A DNA stretch of 64,000 bases. Source: Paramarasmius palmivorus (Eukaryota; Basidiomycota; Agaricomycetes; Agaricales; Marasmiaceae). Below, one piece after another: positions 57,982 through 64,000 of the stretch. Position 1 is the first letter of the stretch. The number at the start of each line of letters is the position of its first letter. The translations under genes were made by a program, and so were the position numbers. The notes below the pieces were generated by a model, which had not been told where the DNA came from, searched no databases, and saw nothing but the letters and a program-made list of their open reading frames with translations. Location: positions 186,001-250,000 of the forward strand of contig JAYKXP010000004.1 in NCBI GenBank assembly GCA_037176845.1, written 5' to 3'.

Positions 57982-59653
57982 CTATGAGAATTTGGCATCA
58001 AGCATACGAAGTGCATCGCGAACGCCTGCAGCCTGGACCTCTCTCACTCTTTCTTGCCCGCATTTGATCAAGACATCTTGTGGGACGAGTTTCGGCGGCG
58101 ATGAGGAGTGTCGTATACGATCTGGCTCGGAGTATGGATCTCTCAACAAGATTTCCTGTGGCTCCACAGATCCGCCGGGGGATGTGCCTCGCTCGGGCGT
58201 GATTGCTCCAGGAGCTGGGGAAATCACCACTCGTGGACCTGTACATTTCGACCTCCGTGCGACCACATCTGCTAGGAGAGCTAAGTCGGCAAATGCAACA
58301 TTTGGATGTGCCTTCAGTTGCCGCCAGGCTTCGCTAGTTGGTATTGTCTCCTTATCCTGGCAGATAGGCGGGGGTGTGCCCATTGGTGACAGGGGATCTG
58401 GCGTGCTGGACAGGCTGACGACTGCGGGATCGACGCCGAAATTGTGAGGACCACAGGGGCAGTTACCGCACGATGCGGAAGAGGTAGTGGATTGGGCAGC
58501 TACGGATTTCCCCAGAGCAGCGCAGAAGGCCTTGCCGAACACATCATCAGCGCAGGCTAAACAATTATTTGGGTCCCCAGAACATGTTGGTTCCTCGAGT
58601 GGCGCTTCCGTCGGAGGCGGGATGACTGATTTGTCAACTTGTCGACGCTTCAGAGGCAATGCAGGCTTGTATGCAGGGAGATTATCTAATATAGATGGTG
58701 GAGATGGAGAGCCTATGCGGATAAGAGTCGGAGGGCTGACAGGCTCGAAGATTTCGAGCTTCAGTGGAGGAGCCACTGCGACGGGGTTTTGAAGGGCTTC
58801 GCGGCACATACATGTCGTGCCCTGACTGCAGAATCCGCAGCCAGGAAAAGCAGGAAGGATAGAATGGCTGCCAGTGTAGTCATCGGCCTTCCCTGGCAGC
58901 GATAGATTGACGAGGTTATTAAGAGGTACCGCGTTTGGATGTTCGAGGGAGATAGGAGAGAATGGTCCCTCCGAAGACTCGTGCGAGTCTGGAGACGATG
59001 CCATCGAAGGAGGTGACGCGGACGAGAAGGCGCCTGCGACGTGAGAGAGTGTAACAGAGTCGTGCGAGCCTGCGTCAGCTCTAGGACGCTTCCTTGCAGA
59101 AGCTCCCGAGAATGAAGAAGAGGGAGTATCATCTCTCCACCTCTTCTTAACATTGGTTAAAGCGAGTTGGTGATCCCTCTCGAGCTGGGTAATGGTTTGT
59201 TTCAAGGTGGCGTTTTCCTTCCGGAGGGCTTCGTTTTCTTCCTTTAGGCGCTTGGCAATGCTCTGTAGTGCGACGTTGCGCTCAATCTCCCCTTGTTCAT
59301 AAGATTGAACTCGGGCTTGAAGTTCAGCAAGTTGGCATTGTTTGCGTTCCCGAAATGCACGCTGTGCGGCTCTGAAAGTGAAACGCGTTAGTACGGCAAG
59401 GGCGTTAAACTCTAGCGCTCACCTATTCTGAACACGACGACCCTTGCCATCGGGCTACAAAGTCACGAGTGTAAGCGTGAATAAATGTCAAAATACATGG
59501 ATAAAGAAGACTTACATCGTCGGCAACGGTTACTGAACTGGTATCTTTCTTTGGTTTGCGACCAGGTTTGGGCTTGGGTTGGATGACCCATTCCTTGGTA
59601 GGCACTGCGTACAAAGCAGTAGAGGTACTCGCAGCGACTGCAGGGGTAGCCAT
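57982..59653 (-). CDS. hapX: HapX-like bZIP iron regulator
   Basis: Transcription factor that partners the CCAAT-binding complex to control iron genes. The ATG at 59651-59653 opens MATPAVAASTSTALYAVPTK, then EWVIQPKPKPGRKPK (residues 21-35), the Hap4-like CCAAT-complex binding motif. The next exons give the bZIP: GRRVQNRAAQRAFRERKQCQ with a leucine-heptad coiled coil (LAELQARVQSYEQGEIERNV, LQSIAKRLKEENEALRKENA). The long last exon carries three cysteine-rich clusters typical of HapX: GCGFCSQGTTCMCRE (CX2CX5CXC), CSGDPNNCLACADDVFGKAF followed by C, and SCGNCPCGP. These bind or sense iron-sulfur clusters in studied HapX proteins. The C-terminus after SLSSTPDPLSPM is Pro/Ser-rich, ending LRMLDAKFS. 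Four exons. Transcription is toward the PPR gene; its promoter has TATA and GATA elements. Confidence 0.92.
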
Positions 59654-59695
59654 CGCGGGAAAAATACGGGAGGAGTAGAGAGAGAGGAATAGTAG

Positions 59696-59702
59696 TTTTA
59701 TA
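59696..59702 (-). promoter_or_regulatory. TATA box of hapX
   Basis: On the minus strand CGTATAAAACT, 43 bases upstream of the hapX ATG. Confidence 0.6.
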
Positions 59703-59754
59703 CGGGATATTTGCGGGAGATGATGATGGGGAAGAATCAAGATGGCACCATATC

Positions 59755-59763
59755 TTATCTGAT
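59755..59763 (-). promoter_or_regulatory. Iron-type GATA site (ATCAGATAA) in the hapX promoter
   Basis: The minus strand reads ATCAGATAA, an exact match to the ATCWGATAA site of fungal iron-sensing GATA repressors (SreA/Urbs1/Sfu1/Fep1 type). It is about 102 bases from the hapX ATG and 53 bases upstream of the TATA box. SreA represses hapX in Aspergillus when iron is plentiful; the same wiring is inferred here. Confidence 0.6.
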
Positions 59764-60140
59764 ACCCAAAAAGTCCGAATCGGCACATTTCGGCTTTTTC
59801 AGTGACTCGGTTCCGGCTGGCTCATCTCATGATCCTGGACAGTCCCGGACGGGGATACCACACCTGGAAAATAACAACTTTAATGCGTCTCGAATGCGAT
59901 ATTGCCTTCCCTCGTCCTACATTCTGTGGCCAAATACGTCCTTTCTTGGAAACGGACAACCTTGTTTCTGTGAATTTCCGCTGCGGGCATGCGCCTCGCT
60001 TAGCTGCATCATATTCACGCCGTGCGAGCTGCGTCATGTCCAACGTCGTGCAATTTCGTTACCTTCAAAATAAACATTTTCGCGCACTCATGATCATCTT
60101 GAACAACTCTACAGTACATACACCCACGATTATCGGGTAA

Positions 60141-60145
60141 ATTGG
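60141..60145 (-). promoter_or_regulatory. CCAAT box in the far hapX promoter
   Basis: CCAAT on the hapX strand (CCCAATTTACCCGATAAT), about 490 bases upstream of the ATG. A GATAA core follows within 15 bases. The CCAAT-binding complex is HapX's partner, so feedback on its own gene is possible. Confidence 0.35.
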
Positions 60146-60257
60146 GAAGAGTAAACGCATCGTGAATTTAAACGTTGATTCTACCGAGTTCGGTGAGAGC
60201 CAATTTTCGCATGAGGCAATTCAGCGTGAGTAGAACAGTGGAGTGTGTATCGTTCAA

Positions 60258-62908
60258 TCATTCTATCACTTCCTCTTCGATTGTCTCAATCTCCTCTTCA
60301 ACCCATAGCTCAATCTCCTCCTTGTCCTCGTCTGACTGCCTGTCGTTTTGCACTTTCTCCAGTAGCCGTTGATCAGCGATGTCCTTCTTGCACCTAGCGC
60401 GCCAGGCGTTCCACTCATCAACGAGTCTACGCCGGTGAGCAAGGAGCTCAGTGTTGACTGTTTCACTCTCGCGCTGATCTTCTTCCTCGAAAGCACGACT
60501 GTACTCTCGCAAATTCTTGCGAATCTGCTTCTGCTGCTCCTTAGTGAGAAGTGTGCGGGGTCGCGGACGCCAGATAAACTGCTTGAATCGGTCTTGAATT
60601 TGTTTCAAGAGCTCTTGTCCGCGGAAGTCCCAGATTGCGTAACCGTTTTCCAGCTGGAGTAAGTATGTCATAAATGAGAGAACAAGCCCATTTCAGTATA
60701 CACTCACAGTATGAGTCCATGCGCTTGCACTCGTGGCGAGGTAGCGACCGCTGGGATCCCATTCCACGTCTGTCACGCCATAGTGATCAGCTGTTCCTAA
60801 GTGTTGAATGCTGCTACCCCAATCATCTTTAGCAACCTGCCCTTCTCGCCGGCTGGCATCTTCCATATTGAAGTCAAGGTCCCAGAATTCAAGTTCCGAC
60901 TTCGTAGATGATCCTACGGTAGCAAGAACGACATGGCGGCCCCGAGGTGACCAACGAATAGCATTACTCGTACGGTTGGAAAGGGTTTCTATGGCTGTAG
61001 TCAGGAATCGCCATCCCAGAAGATAGGCGCTCACACTCACTGAGGAGTTTGAAGTCATTCTTGCCGTGGTCCAGCTGATAGAAGCTAACATCCGTCTTGA
61101 TAGTAATACCAGGGCCAGGATTGCCGAGATTTGGATCACTACTGGAGACAATGGCAAATCGTTCTCCCTTTGGCTCCCATGAAAAGTCTGTTACAGTATC
61201 TTCATGAAACAGAAATCAGCATGACAGGTACGTACAAGCGTTGATGAACATACCTTTCAGTTCCACAACTTCCACGGGAAAGTCTTTTTCGCGCACCCGG
61301 AAGATCTCCAGGTTGCAGAAAATCGACTTCTTTGTCTTCGTGTGCCTATCGACTTTCACACACAGGAAATCACCTTGATTTTGCCAATAGAGTTTACACT
61401 GCAAGGGAACCTGGGTCAATTACCGCCGACATGAACTGATATATCCTCACCTCAGAAACGTTGAACAAGTTCTTCTGACGGAGAATAGTACGGCTTGGGA
61501 AACCTAGGAGCGTGACGCGTGCAGGTTGGTTTGCCACTTCCGGAGTCCAATACGCGAGCATATTCTCCGTCTTCTTGCCAGCCCTGCTGCCGGTGCCGTT
61601 AGCGGTGGCTTTTTCAAGCTCGTCTCTGTCTTTGTCGCTGAGAGGACACCACTCGAAATCGACAACTCCTTCGATTTTCAAACTCTTCTTTCCATGGAGA
61701 CCCATACTAGGCAGCTCGTAAACACTAATCATCTGCCCGGGTGTCACTCGTGCGACAAATTTATCGTCGGGACTCCACTTGAGAGCAGGCCATTGCATCT
61801 GCCTCTTCATGTTCGGATTTTCGTTCTCGAACGATGCAAATGTACGAAGCAAATGTCCTGTTTTGATGTCCCATACTGCAATATTGTTACCCTCATCATC
61901 AGGTGAGAAGTATTGGGGTCCTTGCGTTGCACCCTCAGGTACTACGATGGGTTCATTCGACCAGGTGACCAGGTAATTCTCGCAAGGTGAGAAATCGATG
62001 AGTTTGACAAAAGGATGAGCGAATCGTTGTTGAGGGTTCCAGCTGGGACCTCCCCATAAACGGACACCTTGTTTATGCAGCGTGGCGACATAAGTTCCGA
62101 GCGGTGACCATGCAACATATAGGAAGCCTCCCCAGCCCTTAAATGACTACCTCAGAACGACTAATAACGGAAAAAAGTTATAACGCATACCGGCTTGTGA
62201 GCAAGTTCACACTGAGACGGCTTTCCATGCCAATGAATTTCCACTTCTTCTCCACGGTAAATAACGTACTGGTCACGACCTTGGGGATCTGCTAACCATG
62301 CTCGGAGATGTTCCTGCGGAGAGAGTATTGACAATGTGACACTAAATCGTAATTTCCGAGACGTACTCTGGGAGTGTATTCTTCTTCTTCAGGTTCCACA
62401 TAAGTCTCGTCCATATTTGTATACTTTTCGACATCAGTGAAGCGATCAACCTTGAATGTGTGCTTGGCGTCGAAAGGATGGTTGTTCATAGCTGCAAGGG
62501 CTATATTGGCTTCTTCTGCATTACGAAAGTCCACAAACAAGTAGCTTTGACAATCGAGTTAGAATGCATGGTCAAGAACGACGAGAAAATAGCCAGCGCA
62601 CCCTTTGCTCTTTCCTGTCGATTCATCCCAAGGCATGAATATGTCATCTGGCTTGATTGGAGCACCTTTGCGAGAAAACTCCTTGCAGATCTTTGCCAAA
62701 AGCTTTTCGAGTTTTGATTTATCAATGATAGGGATTCCATCGACTACGAGCGTATTGTCAAAACTATCATCGTACTCGACGCGATACCTAAAGTGAAAAA
62801 AAAGTCAGTTGATTGCAATATGTCCGAAAATGCGAATAAAACATACTTTGCTTCAATATCGGAGTAGTCGATGTCGTCGACGTTGTCTGCTGCGATAGGT
62901 GCAGGCAT
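60258..62908 (-). CDS. PRT1: Translation initiation factor eIF3 subunit b (PRT1)
   Basis: Core subunit of eIF3, about 740 residues. The ATG at 62906-62908 opens [23 protein letters not shown] domain near the N-terminus: [80 protein letters not shown]. Then the beta-propeller of WD-like blades: [113 protein letters not shown], and [20 protein letters not shown]. The C-terminal tail [40 protein letters not shown] and its acidic end binds eIF3 partners. About ten introns. Family identity is unambiguous. Confidence 0.96.
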
Positions 62909-62986
62909 TTTGAATCTAGAGTGGGAGACAAAGCTTTGAAGACTAGTCAGACTCGCTGCCAGTAGAATTTTCGATCTGGATGTCAC

Positions 62987-62992
62987 CACGTG
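62987..62992. promoter_or_regulatory. CACGTG palindrome (distal)
   Basis: Perfect Pho4/bHLH-type core in the shared promoter of eIF3b and the GIT1/PHO84-type permease, 79 bases upstream of the eIF3b ATG. Confidence 0.35.
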
Positions 62993-63201
62993 CTCGGCCG
63001 TGATGAGCGCTTCTGAATCTCTTTGCCGCTTGCCTTTCGGGTTGTACCTCTCTCCCAAAGCTGGCAAAACCGACGATAAAACGCACGTTTCGTCTCCTCA
63101 GCTCAAATTATGAACTATTATTATCGATTTCACTGGCATCCACCGTCATGTTCCTTGCACCTCAAATCCCGAACAACTCATCTATCAAGTAAACGTACCT
63201 T

Positions 63202-63207
63202 CACGTG
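63202..63207. promoter_or_regulatory. CACGTG palindrome (proximal)
   Basis: Perfect CACGTG, 27 bases upstream of the TATA box of the permease gene and 72 before its ATG: good position for an activator such as Pho4. Confidence 0.45.
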
Positions 63208-63233
63208 CGTCCTCTGCCCCATGGATAGCTGGC

Positions 63234-63241
63234 TATAAATA
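63234..63241 (+). promoter_or_regulatory. TATA box of the MFS permease gene
   Basis: CTATAAATAAAG, 37 bases upstream of the ATG at 63279. Confidence 0.6.
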
Positions 63242-63278
63242 AAGTTCGTTGATATCTTGCTTCTCAGTGATAGCACCC

Positions 63279-64000
63279 ATGGCTACTCTCAAGGCCCCTT
63301 CGAGCGCTGCTGACGTTCCAGAGCTTGCCAGCTCTGCAGCAAAACCTGGGTCGGGTTTGACCAGCAAACACGAGGAAGACAAGGCTGATCGAATCCCCAA
63401 CTCCAAGGAGAGGCTCAGTGCATATTTCACGATTCTTGCAGCGGCATTCGGTCTCATAAGTGATGGCTGTAAGTTCATGTCTATAACTGCTTACCGGAGC
63501 AACCCAGTTGACTAGCTGCCTAGATCAAAACAATCTAATGACGATGGCAAATGTTAATAGCAATTCTTCATTCGGCGAAACGAGGCCAATTCACTAACTC
63601 TGTGGACAGGTGGTTTTCAAGAGACTCTATCCATCTGATTACACTTCAGCTGTCTCTACAAGGGTGTCTAATGCACTCCTCGTTGGTCAGTGCAATGCGT
63701 CTCAGCCAACCGCGAAGGAGCCGAATAACTGATGGCCTTTCCCAGGTGCTGTCCTTGGTCAGGTCTTTGTTGGCCTCATTTGTGATCGCATTGGGAGGAA
63801 GGTAGCACTCGTCTCCACTACAGGGCTGATTGTTCTGGGTGCCACTTTGGCCACAGCAGCCAATGCTTCTACCCCGTCAGGACTCTTCTGGTTTTTGACC
63901 GTGGCTAGGTGAGCCTTATCTACAGGTGCGGATCTTACGCGGGTGTTGCTGATCAGCTTTCTCAGAGGTGTCACCGGCGTTGTACGTGTTTTGCCCCAGC
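63279..64000 (+). CDS. GIT1/PHO84-type major facilitator permease (3' end outside window)
   Basis: Only the N-terminal part is present. The ATG at 63279 (cacccATGg) opens MATLKAPSSAADVPELASSA, a soluble N-terminus, then LSAYFTILAAAFGLISDGYQ, NNLMTMANVVFKRLYP-like sequence after splicing (NNLMTMAN, then VVFKRLYPSDYTSAVSTRVS), NALLVGAVLGQVFVGLICDR, IGRKVALVSTTGLIVLGATL, ATAANASTPSGLFWFLTVAR and GVTGV. The NALLVG..GQ..VGL.CDR.GRK pattern is the MFS loop 2-3 signature, and the DGYQNNLMTM and YTSAVSTRVS strings are those of GIT1-type glycerophosphodiester permeases, a relative of PHO84 phosphate permeases. Introns: about 63469-63524, 63551-63607, 63686-63745 and 63910-63965. The frame continues off the right edge. 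Confidence 0.88.

Larger units (their letters stand above)
59654..60257. promoter_or_regulatory. hapX promoter / eIF3b 3' flank
   Basis: Six hundred bases between hapX and the end of eIF3b, both on the minus strand. Elements on the hapX strand: TATAAAA (59696-59702), iron-type GATA site ATCAGATAA (59755-59763), and CCAAT (60141-60145) with CCGATAAT just downstream of it. No gene. The plus-strand open frames at 59711-60140 have no recognisable content. Confidence 0.6.
62909..63278. promoter_or_regulatory. Divergent promoter, eIF3b / MFS permease, with two CACGTG boxes
   Basis: 370 bases between divergent starts. CACGTG palindromes occur at 62987-62992 and 63202-63207, and a TATAAATA box at 63234-63241, 37 bases before the permease ATG. 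No gene. Confidence 0.55.

Overview
This window is nuclear DNA from a filamentous basidiomycete, most likely an Agaricomycete. Almost every gene is broken by several short introns of about 48-70 bases with GT..AG ends, genes alternate freely between strands, and spacing is tight. The proteins read like mushroom-type orthologues: a HapX-like bZIP factor with cysteine-rich motifs, an SRF1-like membrane protein, a GPI-anchored cupredoxin, and a tandem pair from what looks like a basidiomycete-restricted family. I see no mobile element, CRISPR array, rRNA or tRNA. About 27 protein genes are supported, two of them cut by the window edges.

Layout, 0-23 kb: end of a nuclear-looking coiled-coil protein (+); two-domain cupredoxin GPI protein (+); ES2/DGCR14 splicing factor (+), converging on a FAM192A/Fyv6-type protein (-); KAE1 (+), only 79 bases from the FAM192A start; family 8 glycosyltransferase (-) divergent from PEX11 (+); CMC1 (-) divergent from lipoyl synthase (+); INO80 ATPase (-); fumarase (-); small ribosomal protein eS28 (-), a four-exon mini-gene.

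Layout, 23-42 kb: DHX29-like DEAH helicase (+); NudE-type dynein regulator (-) with a probable GC-AG intron; exosome subunit CSL4 (-), divergent from the pyruvate dehydrogenase E2 subunit (+); two tandem paralogues of unknown function (+); a large disordered coiled-coil protein (-).

Layout, 42-64 kb: SRF1-like membrane protein (+); SLC35F5/THI74-like transporter (+); SLX9 ribosome-biogenesis factor (+); a second coiled-coil protein (-), divergent from intronless XRCC2 (+); a stand-alone adenylate-forming enzyme (-); a 1.8 kb stretch with no recognised gene; an intronless mitochondrial PPR protein (+); HapX iron regulator (-); eIF3b (-); start of a GIT1/PHO84-type MFS permease (+), cut at the right edge.

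This is mostly housekeeping territory, not an island or secondary-metabolite cluster. Several neighbours share a theme. ES2 and FAM192A/Fyv6 both belong to the late spliceosome. Lipoyl synthase makes the cofactor carried by the E2 subunit encoded 20 kb away. CMC1, fumarase, the PPR protein, LIP5 and E2 are mitochondrial, and eS28, SLX9, eIF3b, DHX29 and CSL4 serve ribosomes or RNA. The most notable non-coding signal is an exact iron-type GATA site (ATCAGATAA) just upstream of a TATA box in the hapX promoter. The best candidate for undescribed biology is the tandem pair at 34.8-38.7 kb.
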